From: Gemmatimonadota bacterium
GTDB lineage: Bacteria; Gemmatimonadota; Gemmatimonadetes; Gemmatimonadales; GWC2-71-9
Assembly (NCBI GenBank): GCA_003221075.1
Contig: QHUF01000049.1
Span: forward strand, 1-28,858
Direction: 5' to 3'
DNA length: 28,858 nucleotides
This document shows, one piece after another, positions 20,201 to 26,948 of this stretch. The notes below the pieces were generated by a model that was not told the DNA's origin, ran no database searches, and worked only from the letters and a program-made list of their open reading frames with translations. A program made the translations under genes and the position numbers. Numbering within the stretch: position 1 is the stretch's first letter; each line of letters starts with the position of its first letter.

Positions 20201-20384
20201 GGCTTACCGCCGCGGTGCTCTGAATGCGAATGCGGGCGTCGAGCGTGGTGCGACTGGTGCCGTCCAGCTGAAAGGTGGTGGTGCTAAACAGGCGATCGAA
20301 GACGTAGGGCCTACGGGAAAAGTCGGCCTGCCCGCGGAGCGGGACGCAGGGCAGCAGCGCGAGACACGCGGCGAGACGCCACAC
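17229..20384 (-). CDS. DUF3857-transglutaminase-TPR envelope protein
   Basis: This is a large secreted protein (1051 residues from GTG 20384). Order of parts: a signal peptide (WRLAACLALLPCVPLRGQ), a DUF3857 beta domain (about 25-200), a transglutaminase-like domain with a complete catalytic triad (Cys310 in YGDCKDKH, His351 in FDHLITFVP, Asp365 in LWLDATPN), a beta-rich linker, then five to seven TPR units (about 625-860, e.g. AWNNLGRAYMMLGKTDSA, AYNNMGLTLRRMGRQDEA) and a C-terminal beta segment. Such proteins are common in Bacteroidota and Gemmatimonadota; their substrates are unknown, and they may act as proteases or cross-linkers. The start is uncertain: TTG at 20420 is possible, but GTG at 20384 gives a cleaner signal peptide. 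It follows the plug-type protein closely and precedes the TldD-like gene, suggesting an envelope-processing group. Confidence 0.88.
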   Translation of the reverse strand: MWRLAACLALLPCVPLRGQADFSRRPYVFDRLFSTTTFQLDGTSRTTLDARIRIQSTAAVSRFGQLLYQYASGNQRLDVDFVRVLKAGGDTVVATASAVQDVTGPVAQDAPMYSDLRQKVVTVPALQPGDTLEYHVTWTTHTPFAPGNFWDESDFVRGAVVRDERITYDVPRQAHVQVKTEGGPDLRITETGTRRIYTWQRANLMIDTTGRKGTFLSRGEHHSVSLTTFRSWAEVGEWYRGLERDRETVTPEIRQRAAELVRGRTTLRDSIAALYDFVAQRVRYVSLQFGLGRFQPHPAADVLLNQYGDCKDKHVLLAALLRAIDVPSAPVLISANEPIDPDVPSPAQFDHLITFVPALDSLWLDATPNVAPFQFLLFILRGKQALVIPQDATPRLARAPLAMPYHTYSAFEAAGTLSDAGRLTTAMRMESRGDIEVMMRGVVSQLPEDRWQLFAQGIAKAAELEGTVKSATADDPLATGAPFAFTFQLDRPGAVTWSNQRAELEVPLPEIDLPASDTLATDSLLIGLVEEIRYRASILLPHTVTARLPAAVILSRDYATYRSGAERRGDTLVVERSLRYARRVLPADRSADFASFRNVVSEDEKRTIALTRSGDAPATPADATGGADADELHRRGMAALDANDARSAIRAFRAVTELVPRHQWAWNNLGRAYMMLGKTDSALIAYRKQIEINPYDQYAYNNMGLTLRRMGRQDEAVAAFRKQTEANPLDKYAHANLGRLLVDMHRDSAAADALEHAVSIAPDDTSLQVMLGSAYARLGRGADALTVFRRAVALSPTPEMWNNVAYALAEQRVELDSAEMYARRAIDATEGVLRGLTLDDAGMREMFAVGQLGAYWDTMGWIYYARAEWPKAERYVRAAWLLSNQSEIGEHLGQIQQQLGRPADAIHTYALALNGNVPSKSIRPRLVRLLGGSEREADRRIDLARSELVTMRTVKLGNVLTADVSGEVELLIGAGPRVEAVRIASGPSQLQQLTPAIRRATLSLAFPEPDATVKLLRRGVVSCSSPSGNCALVMMPVMSLRFERVIDRVRN

Positions 20385-20444
20385 GACACGGACGTTATCC
20401 AAGGCGATACAATGTCGCAACGGAGCGCGCGCCAGACGTCACAG

Positions 20445-21767
20445 CTACTTCAAGTACTTCGTCCAGATGAGCACGACACCGCACCCGCTCGAAACCTGCT
20501 GGTACTGCACCGGGACGCTGGCCGCACGCGGATACACCTCGACGCCCACCAGATCCTTGGGCGTGTAGGTGTGGAGTTGGTCCCAGTCCGCCAGGAATCC
20601 GTCGATGTACAGCGGCGGGGCGCACCAGCCGCGCCCGCCGACACTGGGATTGGAGAGCAGCACCATGAAGTCGGTATTCCCCCGCCCGCGCACGAGTTGA
20701 ATGGACGGCACCGAGCTGAGAACCGACCGCACCGACGCCATCGCGGCGATCTCCTCCTCGCCGCGGAAGTAGCCGAGGCCGCTGCCGGCACGGCGGCGAT
20801 CCTCAAAGTCCGCCAGGAGACGCGACTGCTGCCCCGTGACCCGCACCGGCGCCAGGGTGACGGCAACTGGGCCCAATGCGACGGGCAACCACGTGGTGTC
20901 GCCCGGACGGAAATCCACGGCTTGCCCGGTGGGAGCGCGGCCGATCGCCTGCACGCTCACCCACTGCGTCCCCGGCGCGACGCCGCGAACGGTAAACGTG
21001 CCGTCATCATTGATCACCGTCGAGCCGCCTTCGCGCACGGTCACCCGGCCGCTCCAGAGCGGCGTCTGCTCCAGCGTGGTCGCCTGCCCTCGCAAGACCG
21101 CCGGCTCGCGCGCCGGCGCGAGCGCCACCGTCAGGTCCTGCCGGCCGACCCCGCGCGCGCCGAGCTGCAGGTCGATCAATCCCGACGAATCCCGCTGCGC
21201 GTACGCGCGCAGCCCGATCTTCATAGTGGTCGCCACGCCGCACGCGTAATACGTCCCGGTCGAATCGGTTTTCACGGTGAGCTGGCGCGGCTGCGTCTGG
21301 ACGTTGGTGGGACCCGTCTGCACGATGCGCAGCCACTGCAGCAACACGCCGGCGCCGGCGAGATGTGCCTGCGTTTTGACGTCCTGGACGAAACCGAAGA
21401 TCAACCCGCTGTCGGAGCGCATCATCAACTCCTGCCCGCAGCGGCGCCGCCACAGGGTGGCGAGCGACGGCGTCGCGACGCTGAGGGAGGAGTCCGAACC
21501 GGTGATGTCTACGGGAACGGCGAGCGTGAACAGACCGGCGGAGTCGAGCCCGGGATGGGAAACGAACAACGTGTAGTGGCCGGAAGCGATGCTGTCGAGA
21601 CGGAAGCGGCCGTTGCGATCGGTCTGGGCATGCCGCTCGCTGCCGCGCACCCACACATCGGCGTCACGGAGCGGAGCGTGCGCCAGGCTGTCATAGACCG
21701 TTCCTATGACCGCACCCTGGCCCAGGGCCACCTGTGGTACGAGCAACAGCAGCAACGACACGCGCAT
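20445..21767 (-). CDS. Carboxypeptidase-regulatory-like protein with an isolated TonB plug-like domain
   Basis: This is a secreted protein of 440 residues. After a signal peptide (MRVSLLLLLVPQVALGQG) there are three carboxypeptidase-regulatory-like beta-sandwich repeats (about 18-85 with GTVYDSLAHAPLRDADV, 120-200 with GFVQDVKTQAHLAGAGV, and 225-300). A segment like the plug of TonB-dependent receptors follows (about 325-440: GYFRGEEEIAAM, VRSVLSSVPSIQLV, APPLYIDG, VGVEVYP). It ends there: no beta-barrel follows, so it is not a transporter. This architecture is frequent in Gemmatimonadota, role unknown. I chose ATG 21767 over GTG 21776 because it gives a standard signal peptide. The gap to the transglutaminase gene is small, so the two are likely one unit. 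Confidence 0.82.
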   Translation of the reverse strand: MRVSLLLLLVPQVALGQGAVIGTVYDSLAHAPLRDADVWVRGSERHAQTDRNGRFRLDSIASGHYTLFVSHPGLDSAGLFTLAVPVDITGSDSSLSVATPSLATLWRRRCGQELMMRSDSGLIFGFVQDVKTQAHLAGAGVLLQWLRIVQTGPTNVQTQPRQLTVKTDSTGTYYACGVATTMKIGLRAYAQRDSSGLIDLQLGARGVGRQDLTVALAPAREPAVLRGQATTLEQTPLWSGRVTVREGGSTVINDDGTFTVRGVAPGTQWVSVQAIGRAPTGQAVDFRPGDTTWLPVALGPVAVTLAPVRVTGQQSRLLADFEDRRRAGSGLGYFRGEEEIAAMASVRSVLSSVPSIQLVRGRGNTDFMVLLSNPSVGGRGWCAPPLYIDGFLADWDQLHTYTPKDLVGVEVYPRAASVPVQYQQVSSGCGVVLIWTKYLK

Positions 21768-21875
21768 GACGCCCACAATACTTCGCGATTGCGGAGTGAG
21801 AAAGGGAAGCGTAGCCTCGCTGTCGAACAGCCCTTCTACTGTATAGGCCGAGCAGAGCCGCCGCCATCCAACGCG

Positions 21876-22904
21876 CTACGCCGGCTTTTGCGCCCATTCC
21901 TTGCGACGCTGCTCCACATTGCGCGCGAACTCCTGGCGCCGCTTGTTGAACAGCGCCGCGAGCTCGTCGCTGTAACCGTATATCGCCCACGGCGCGCGCT
22001 GCTGCGCGAAGGCGAGCAGCTCGTGCACCTTTTTCTCCTTGCCGGGAATCGCGGCCGTGCCGCCGATGCAGTGGACGATCGCCTCGTGCGTCTTGCCGGT
22101 GGGGATGAAGTTCACGCTGTGCTTGGTGACTTTCTTGTAGCCCCACATGAGGTCCTGAAAGCGCAGCACGTTGAACGTGAAGAAGGTCGAGCGCACGAGG
22201 TATTTGCTCCCGAAGCGCCACCCAGCCTTGCCGGTGAGCAACGGATTCGCAAACTCCTGCTCCGCCCCGACCGCCACGCCCATCGGGTCACCCCATTGCG
22301 CGATACGCTTGGCCAGGGGATGGCGCTCCGGATCACGCCAGGCGCGCAAGGCCGGCAATGCCTGCCAGGCGAACAGCAGCAGAAACAGAATGCCGACACC
22401 AATCACCACGAATCCAGGCCGCCGGAACGAGTCGCTGTCCAGATAGAAAGGATAGAAGCTGCCGCGCAGCGAGCGCATCTCCTTGCTGTCGAACAGCTGG
22501 GTCTCGAAATCCTCCGGCCACGGGGCGAGCGTCCCTTCGGCGATCGACGATTCGTCGCCGGCGGTGCGCACGACGAGAAAGCGCTTGCCGATCGCGAGCG
22601 CGGTATATGCGCCCGACTCCTCGCGGCTCGTCTCGATGCCGTTCTGGGTGTGAATCGTGTACTGACGGATCCCCGTGTTGATGACTCGGTCGCCGGTGAC
22701 GCGGGCGTAATAGCGCGGCGTGAGCGTGACGTCGCGGATCGAGTCGAGATCCGCCTGCGCGAGCGCGTAGGGACCCCGCAGGAAGTTGGCGATGTAGCGG
22801 CGATCGCTCGTTGCGAGGAACACGCCCCCGACGAGAGCGAGCGTCCACACGACGACGCGGCGCAGCGAGGTCGCACGAATGCGGGTGACGATCCAGCTGT
22901 CCAT
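21876..22904 (-). CDS. Unrecognised two-helix membrane protein
   Basis: I do not recognise this 342-residue protein. It has two membrane spans: one near the N-terminus (about 16-32, VVVWTLALVGGVFLATS) and one in the middle (about 162-180, PGFVVIGVGILFLLLFAW). The segment between them (about 33-160) is likely outside the cytoplasm and has beta character (DSIRDVTLTPRYYARV, YTALAIGKRFLVVR). The part after the second span is basic and soluble (RSTFFTFNVLRFQDLMWGYKKVTKH, then EAIVHCIGG) and ends in a charged helix. The ATG at 22904 is set by an AGGGGG ribosome site six bases upstream. It is divergent from the cyclophilin gene; a TATAGT hexamer at 22938-22933 could be its -10 box. Confidence 0.72.
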   Translation of the reverse strand: MDSWIVTRIRATSLRRVVVWTLALVGGVFLATSDRRYIANFLRGPYALAQADLDSIRDVTLTPRYYARVTGDRVINTGIRQYTIHTQNGIETSREESGAYTALAIGKRFLVVRTAGDESSIAEGTLAPWPEDFETQLFDSKEMRSLRGSFYPFYLDSDSFRRPGFVVIGVGILFLLLFAWQALPALRAWRDPERHPLAKRIAQWGDPMGVAVGAEQEFANPLLTGKAGWRFGSKYLVRSTFFTFNVLRFQDLMWGYKKVTKHSVNFIPTGKTHEAIVHCIGGTAAIPGKEKKVHELLAFAQQRAPWAIYGYSDELAALFNKRRQEFARNVEQRRKEWAQKPA

Positions 22905-22910
22905 CGGAAT

Positions 22911-22916
22911 CCCCCT
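22911..22916 (-). promoter_or_regulatory. Ribosome-binding site that sets a start
   Basis: The AGGGGG sequence on the minus strand lies six bases before the ATG at 22904. It favours that start over an in-frame ATG at 22934 for the two-helix membrane protein. Confidence 0.7.
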
Positions 22917-22971
22917 GGCGCGGAGTCGCCACACTATAGCGAACGGGTTTTCTACAGGCTAGCATAGCGAT

Positions 22972-23634
22972 ATGCGATTTCTCCCGTTCGTCTCCGTGAT
23001 GGCCCTCACCGTTCTCGCCGGGGCCTGCAAAAAGCCCGCTCCGAAGGCGGCTGCCGGCGTCCCCGACTTCCACAACCCGGCCGATCCCGGCTTCGCCCAG
23101 CAAGCACCCGACAGCTTCCGCGTCCGCATCAGCACGACAAAAGGCGATTTCGTCATCGCCGTACACCGCGCCTGGGCGCCACGGGGAGCCGACCGTTTCT
23201 ACAACCTGGTGCGCTCCGGTTTTTACGACGGCGTGCGCTTCTTTCGCGTGATTCCCGGCTTCATGGCGCAGTTCGGCATCCACGGCGACACGGGCGTGAC
23301 GGCGGCGTGGCGCGCGCGCGTCATTCAGGACGATCCGGTGCGGGGCACCAACGGGCGCGGCATGGTGACGTACGCGACCGCGGGACCGGCGACGCGCACC
23401 ACGCAGATCTTCATCAATTTCGGCGACAACAACCGGCTGGACGCGAGCGGGTTTGCGCCGTTCGGGCAGGTGGTCGAGGGCATGGAAGTGGTGGACGCAC
23501 TGTACGGCGGGTACGGCGAGGGCGCGCCCAACGGGCGCGGCCCGGATCAGTATCGGCTCAATGTCGAGGGCGAGAAGTATCTCGCCCGTCAGTTCCCCAA
23601 GCTCGACAAGATCAACAAAGCTACGGTCGAATAA
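22972..23634 (+). CDS. Cyclophilin-type peptidyl-prolyl isomerase lipoprotein
   Basis: Enzyme that speeds cis-trans isomerisation of proline bonds, here predicted as a lipoprotein, so likely aiding folding in the periplasm or at the outer membrane. The 220-residue protein has a lipobox LAGAC (Cys19). The cyclophilin domain covers about 50-205: TTKGDFVIAVHRAWAPRGADRF, FYDGVRFFRVIPGFMAQFG, TYATAGPATRTTQIFINFGDN and FAPFGQVVEGMEVVDALY. It is the only intact gene on the plus strand, transcribed away from the two-helix membrane protein; the 67-base gap must hold both promoters. Its last 14 bases overlap the end of the convergent cytochrome gene. Confidence 0.94.
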   Translation: MRFLPFVSVMALTVLAGACKKPAPKAAAGVPDFHNPADPGFAQQAPDSFRVRISTTKGDFVIAVHRAWAPRGADRFYNLVRSGFYDGVRFFRVIPGFMAQFGIHGDTGVTAAWRARVIQDDPVRGTNGRGMVTYATAGPATRTTQIFINFGDNNRLDASGFAPFGQVVEGMEVVDALYGGYGEGAPNGRGPDQYRLNVEGEKYLARQFPKLDKINKATVE

Positions 23635-24364
23635 TTTGCCGAAGCCGGCCCTGCGCCTCCCCGTTCGTTGAGTCGCGCCGCACGGCTTCGCGGAACGCCG
23701 CGATCGCGGCGGTGGTGTCGCCCTTCATCAGATTGATGTTGCCGCGGAACGTCGCGAGGTTCGACGACGCCGGGAACTGCTCCTCGTTGAGCCGCAGAAT
23801 CGCGAACGCCTCGGCGAATTTCCCCCCGCGCGCCAAGCGGAATGCCGCGATGTCGAGCGTGGGCTCACCGAAGTCATAGGCCGCCCGGCCGTAGTAGCGC
23901 TCGCGCAACGCGCGGTAGGCGCGCGCCGCCGAGTCCGCGCCGGACGTTTGGGCCGTCTCCTGAATCAGCTGCTCGAGCGACATCGGCCGGCTGACGCCGC
24001 GGTGGCAAGTATTGCAGGTCACCTCGACGTGGCTCGTCATCTGCGCGTGCTCGGGCAGGGTGTCGAGCCGCCGGTTGATCTCTTCCACCATACGCATCAT
24101 CTGACGCGCCGTCAGTTTGGTGCGCTTTTCGTCCTTGGCGAAATCGAACTGCGCGAGCGGCTGCCCCTCTTGCCCCACGTGACAGTACGGACAGCGCACG
24201 CCGAGGGCGCCGGTGAAGTTGCGCATCATCCCGACGACCTGCATGACGGGCGTGTTCTTCGGGATGACCTTGACGTTGATCAGGGAATCGGGGGGGAAGT
24301 GGCCGGGGGCCTGGGCGGCCAGTGGGCCGGAAACGCACAGCCCGGCGAGCAGGTTTTTGGACAT
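23621..24364 (-). CDS. Diheme cytochrome c (reaction-centre cytochrome family) with TPR-like tail
   Basis: This is a secreted electron carrier of 247 residues. After a short signal peptide (about 1-19, ending AAQA) comes a domain like the photosynthetic reaction-centre cytochrome c subunit, with two heme c sites, CPYCH (58-62) and CNTCH (117-121). The family's NVKVIPKNTPVMQVVGMM start and FTGALGVRCPYCHVG are present. Similar proteins occur in many non-photosynthetic Acidobacteria and Gemmatimonadota. Residues about 170-245 form TPR-like helices (ARGGKFAEAFAILRLNEEQFP, GDTTAAIAAFREAVRRDS). Only two hemes rather than the four of the true reaction-centre subunit argue against a photosynthetic role. 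No partner genes are present here. Confidence 0.88.
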   Translation of the reverse strand: MSKNLLAGLCVSGPLAAQAPGHFPPDSLINVKVIPKNTPVMQVVGMMRNFTGALGVRCPYCHVGQEGQPLAQFDFAKDEKRTKLTARQMMRMVEEINRRLDTLPEHAQMTSHVEVTCNTCHRGVSRPMSLEQLIQETAQTSGADSAARAYRALRERYYGRAAYDFGEPTLDIAAFRLARGGKFAEAFAILRLNEEQFPASSNLATFRGNINLMKGDTTAAIAAFREAVRRDSTNGEAQGRLRQIIRP

Positions 24365-24390
24365 GGACCCGTTCGCGACTTGGTTTTTGG

Positions 24391-24433
24391 ACAGGCTAAA
24401 GCCTGTGCTCGGCCGACGTTGTCCTAAAGGACA
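24391..24433. repeat. REP-like double hairpin, left copy
   Basis: This is a 43-bp element with two hairpins. One has a 6-bp stem ACAGGC/GCCTGT around TAAA; the other has a 5-bp stem TGTCC/GGACA around TAAA; a 13-14 base connector joins them. An inverted copy lies at 24726-24768. It is just upstream of the transposase remnant, as expected for a RAYT and its BIME-like flanks. Confidence 0.8.
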
Positions 24434-24448
24434 GTCTCATCTCGAACA

Positions 24449-24735
24449 ATGTCAGCGCATCAGATCTTCATTCACCTTGTATGGACCACACTCGATCGCC
24501 GGCCGATTATAAACGAGCCGAGAAGATCGTTCTTGGACGACTATTTCAAGAAGACCGCTGCCCGCCAGGATGTGCAAATCGTCGACGTCGAAATCCTACG
24601 AACACACGTCCACATGGTCGTGCGGACACCGCCACGCATCGATCTCCCCCGTGCGTCGGTCCCCGCCAACTCGACGCTGTGCGTGAATACTTGCGAGGTC
24701 AAGCAAATCACCATCCCGGTGAAGGTGTCCTTTAG
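24449..24735 (+). pseudogene. Decayed IS200-like/REP-associated tyrosine transposase (RAYT) fragment
   Basis: This is a remnant of a single-strand HUH transposase. In the ATG frame the N-terminal half is recognisable: a HLVWTT strand, RRPIINE, the DDYFKKTAARQDVQIVDVEIL helix and strand, and the HVHMVV motif, which carries the two metal-binding histidines. After RTPPRIDLPR the frame loses all similarity. In the next frame to the left, the family's C-terminal-type text VREYLRGQANHH is found, so there is a frameshift. The region that should hold the catalytic tyrosine is missing, so the gene is shortened to about 95 codons against a usual 140-200. Flanking inverted repeats support an old RAYT unit. 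The rest of the 24365-24855 gap has no other gene. Confidence 0.8.
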
Positions 24736-24768
24736 GACAATGTCTGCCGAGCACACCCTTTAGGGTGT
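24726..24768. repeat. REP-like double hairpin, right inverted copy
   Basis: This is an inverted counterpart of 24391-24433, matching at about 37 of 43 bases. The 5-bp stem TGTCC/GGACA is identical. In the 6-bp stem, GG/CC in the left copy is CC/GG here (ACACCC/GGGTGT), so pairing is kept by double changes. It overlaps the end of the transposase remnant's open frame. Confidence 0.8.
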
Positions 24769-24855
24769 GAAAAACGCAGGGAACGCGCCGCCCTCACCTC
24801 AACACCAAATCGCGTTACCGTCCCTTGCTCCTGAGCCATGACAGCAAGTGTTGGC

Positions 24856-26076
24856 CTACCGCGCACGCACGAGCCGAACCGCTTCCGCGATCCCCGCTTC
24901 CATCAGACCATCCTGTCCCCCGGCGTATGGACCGACCCATGGCGCCGCGACATCGGGTTGTATCGGATGTCCTTCGATCAGGGGCGTGTACGGGTTCGGC
25001 ACTTTGTCGCCCAGGGGAAACATCAGTACGACATTGCCGCCGAGGTCCGCGAACCCCGCCGGGATATACGCACCCGCGGTTGGCTCCCCGACCAGCCGGC
25101 CGAGCCCCTGCGCGCGCAGTTCATAAGCCAGCTGCTCTTTCGCGCTCCGGGTTTGCCGGTCGATCAGCGCCACGATCGGTCCTCTGAACCGTTGCTTGTT
25201 GCCTGGAGCGAGCAGTCGCAGGATATCCCGCACTGCGGATCCACTCCCGCCACGTCCACGCAAATCGAGGACCAGCGCCTGGCTCGGCGCGAGCGGCCCC
25301 TGCAACGCCTGTCGGAATCCCACGACCAAGCCCTTCCAATGGATGTACCACCAGCGGATGTAGCCAACGCGAATGCTGTCGCGGGTTACGACGCGGATGC
25401 TGGCCCGTGTCGCATCGAGGGCAGAATAAAAACCGGGAGCGACGCGGACTGTCGCCGTGTCACCACCGGGCGCGCGCACGACCTGCAGCGTGAGCGCGGG
25501 ACCGCGCACCCAACGCAGACCGTACGCGGGCGGGTCACGCTCGTCGGGAAGATAGATGTCGTCCTCGCGCCAATCCCGATGCGGGCTGCGGGCGGGAGGC
25601 ACGCTATCGATGGCGGCGATCTCGTCCCCGTCCCGAATTCCCGCGGCATAGGCCGGGCCACCAGTCAGGACCGTCGAGGCGAAATAACGGCCGTTCGACT
25701 CGATGAGCTGCATGCCGAACATCAGGTGCTTCTCACCCGCGAGATCGTACCACAAGGCGTCGCGCTCCTGTCCGGACAAGAGGGCGAGATGTGAGGCAGG
25801 CAAACGCTCGAGCAGCCGGCGAATCACCTCGCGCTCGAGCGAGTCGTCGCTCGCAGCGACTGCGGCGGCTCGGAATTCGTCGCGCAGCGCGTCGAGATGC
25901 TCATGAACGAACGCTGTGTCGTAGTACTTACGGCGCAAGATCGCGAGCGCACTGTCGAACATCTCACTGGGCTTGTAGGGCGTGGGGACGGACGTGGGTG
26001 GTGCCAGTGGGCATGCCGCCACCACCAGCGTCACCATCAACAGCAGACTGGCTACAGCCCTTTGCTCTTGAGCCAC
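24856..26076 (-). CDS. S41-family peptidase lipoprotein
   Basis: This is a predicted secreted serine peptidase of about 406 residues. The N-terminus holds a lipoprotein signal with VVAAC (Cys22 from the GTG). A helical region (about 35-90) precedes a PDZ-like segment (about 125-165, GGPAYAAGIRDGDEIAAID) and the S41 core: LVLDLRGRGGSGSAV, IVALIDRQTRSAKEQ (likely nucleophile Ser311) and GRLVGEPTAGAY. The lysine used by CtpA-type enzymes (in TFGKG) is absent; the tricorn-like group instead uses His and Glu, and His96 in PASHLALL could be that His. The start is uncertain: GTG 26076 gives a normal lipoprotein signal, but ATG 26106 or ATG 26037 are possible. It overlaps the alpha/beta hydrolase end by 25 bases. 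Confidence 0.8.
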   Translation of the reverse strand: MAQEQRAVASLLLMVTLVVAACPLAPPTSVPTPYKPSEMFDSALAILRRKYYDTAFVHEHLDALRDEFRAAAVAASDDSLEREVIRRLLERLPASHLALLSGQERDALWYDLAGEKHLMFGMQLIESNGRYFASTVLTGGPAYAAGIRDGDEIAAIDSVPPARSPHRDWREDDIYLPDERDPPAYGLRWVRGPALTLQVVRAPGGDTATVRVAPGFYSALDATRASIRVVTRDSIRVGYIRWWYIHWKGLVVGFRQALQGPLAPSQALVLDLRGRGGSGSAVRDILRLLAPGNKQRFRGPIVALIDRQTRSAKEQLAYELRAQGLGRLVGEPTAGAYIPAGFADLGGNVVLMFPLGDKVPNPYTPLIEGHPIQPDVAAPWVGPYAGGQDGLMEAGIAEAVRLVRAR

Positions 26077-26840
26077 GTCAGCGACGCGTTTGCAACGTCC
26101 TTCCATCCGCTGTCCACCGTGAGCGAATGGCCGCGGTCCGGGAACACCTTGTACTCGGTCACGCTGGGCGACTTGCGATAGAGCTTGTACGCAGACCGCG
26201 ACAGGACTTCCGGCACCGTATGGTCCTTGCCGCCACCGGTGATCAGCAGCGGCCCGCGCGCAGCTTTCGTGTTCACCTTCGCGGGCGTGTTCGGCAGGAG
26301 GTTTGCGAGCGCGGCCTGAAACAAAGGCTTGCCCGGTGCGGGAATGTGGTACTTCGCGTGCAGCGCGTTCGATTCCTGCTCGGACACGGCATTCCCGAAG
26401 CCGTAGAAAAACTGCTTCGGCGTCTGCGGAATGGCCTTCTTATAGTTGAACGGATTTCCCAACACGGGGAACGCGCTCTTCAGCTGCGCCAGCGGCAGCG
26501 GCAGCACGCCGCGAATCTGCGCGGGGTCGAGGGCGACGGCTCCCGCCGCGAGCCCCATGCCCAACAGCTTTTGCGCCACGAGACCCCCGAAGGAATGGCC
26601 GATCACGATCGGCTTGGTGGGCAGCTTGCGAATGATGGCGGCGTAGTGCTCCACGACGTCGTCGATCCCGACATTGGCAATGCGCTCGGGGTGCGCATTC
26701 GATTCCGCGACCGTGGATGAATCGCCGGGCCAGCCGGGCGCGATCGGATCGTAGCCGGCGGCGCGAAACAGCTCGATCCATGGCTTCCAGGAATCGGCGT
26801 GGAGCCAGAGACCGTGGATGAAGACGACGGGGGTGGGCAT
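26052..26840 (-). CDS. Alpha/beta-fold hydrolase
   Basis: This is a 262-residue cytoplasmic hydrolase with no signal peptide. It shows the oxyanion strand VVFIHGLWLHADSW, the nucleophile elbow GHSFGG (Ser83), Asp206 (GGKDHTVP) and His238 (DRGHSL), giving a full Ser-Asp-His triad. Substrate unknown; esterase, lipase or haloperoxidase-like members all share this pattern. The ATG at 26840 has a GAGG ribosome site 5 bases upstream and makes the family start PTPVVFIHG. The in-frame ATG at 26900 would start inside the 10-bp repeat hairpin and is rejected. It overlaps the S41 peptidase gene, so cotranscription is likely. Confidence 0.88.
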   Translation of the reverse strand: MPTPVVFIHGLWLHADSWKPWIELFRAAGYDPIAPGWPGDSSTVAESNAHPERIANVGIDDVVEHYAAIIRKLPTKPIVIGHSFGGLVAQKLLGMGLAAGAVALDPAQIRGVLPLPLAQLKSAFPVLGNPFNYKKAIPQTPKQFFYGFGNAVSEQESNALHAKYHIPAPGKPLFQAALANLLPNTPAKVNTKAARGPLLITGGGKDHTVPEVLSRSAYKLYRKSPSVTEYKVFPDRGHSLTVDSGWKDVANASLTWLKSKGL

Positions 26841-26855
26841 CAGAACCTCAAAGAA

Positions 26856-26944
26856 GACGGTAAGGGACGGTAAGAGACGGTAAAGGACGGTAAAGGTCAA
26901 CAGCCCTTACCGTCCCTTACCGTCCTTTACCGTCTCTTACCGTC
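26856..26944. repeat. Inverted array of 10-bp tandem repeats forming a large hairpin
   Basis: Four direct copies of a 10-bp unit (consensus GACGGTAARG) at 26856-26895 face four inverted copies at 26905-26944, with a 9-base centre. Units vary only at positions 9-10 (GG, GA or AG). The arms can pair over about 40 bp with few mismatches. The array fills the gap between the choice-of-anchor P gene and the alpha/beta hydrolase. It could act as a terminator, a helically phased binding site or an mRNA stability element; no U-run follows. Confidence 0.9.
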
Positions 26945-26948
26945 GTCT

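Noticed and set aside
19719..22967. Plus-strand open frame of 1082 codons
   Set aside because: It lies opposite two and a half well-supported minus-strand genes. The translation is Arg/His/Gly-rich without domains, which is the usual antisense shadow in high-GC DNA.
23560..23640. Terminator between cyclophilin and cytochrome genes
   Set aside because: The genes overlap by 14 bases, and no GC hairpin with a U-run is present.
24449..24763. Intact small transposase gene
   Set aside because: The C-terminal half does not match the family in this frame, the expected tyrosine region is absent, and the C-terminal motif occurs in a different frame.
26856..26944. Small CRISPR array
   Set aside because: Units are contiguous 10-mers without spacers and are inverted in the second half; no cas gene is present.
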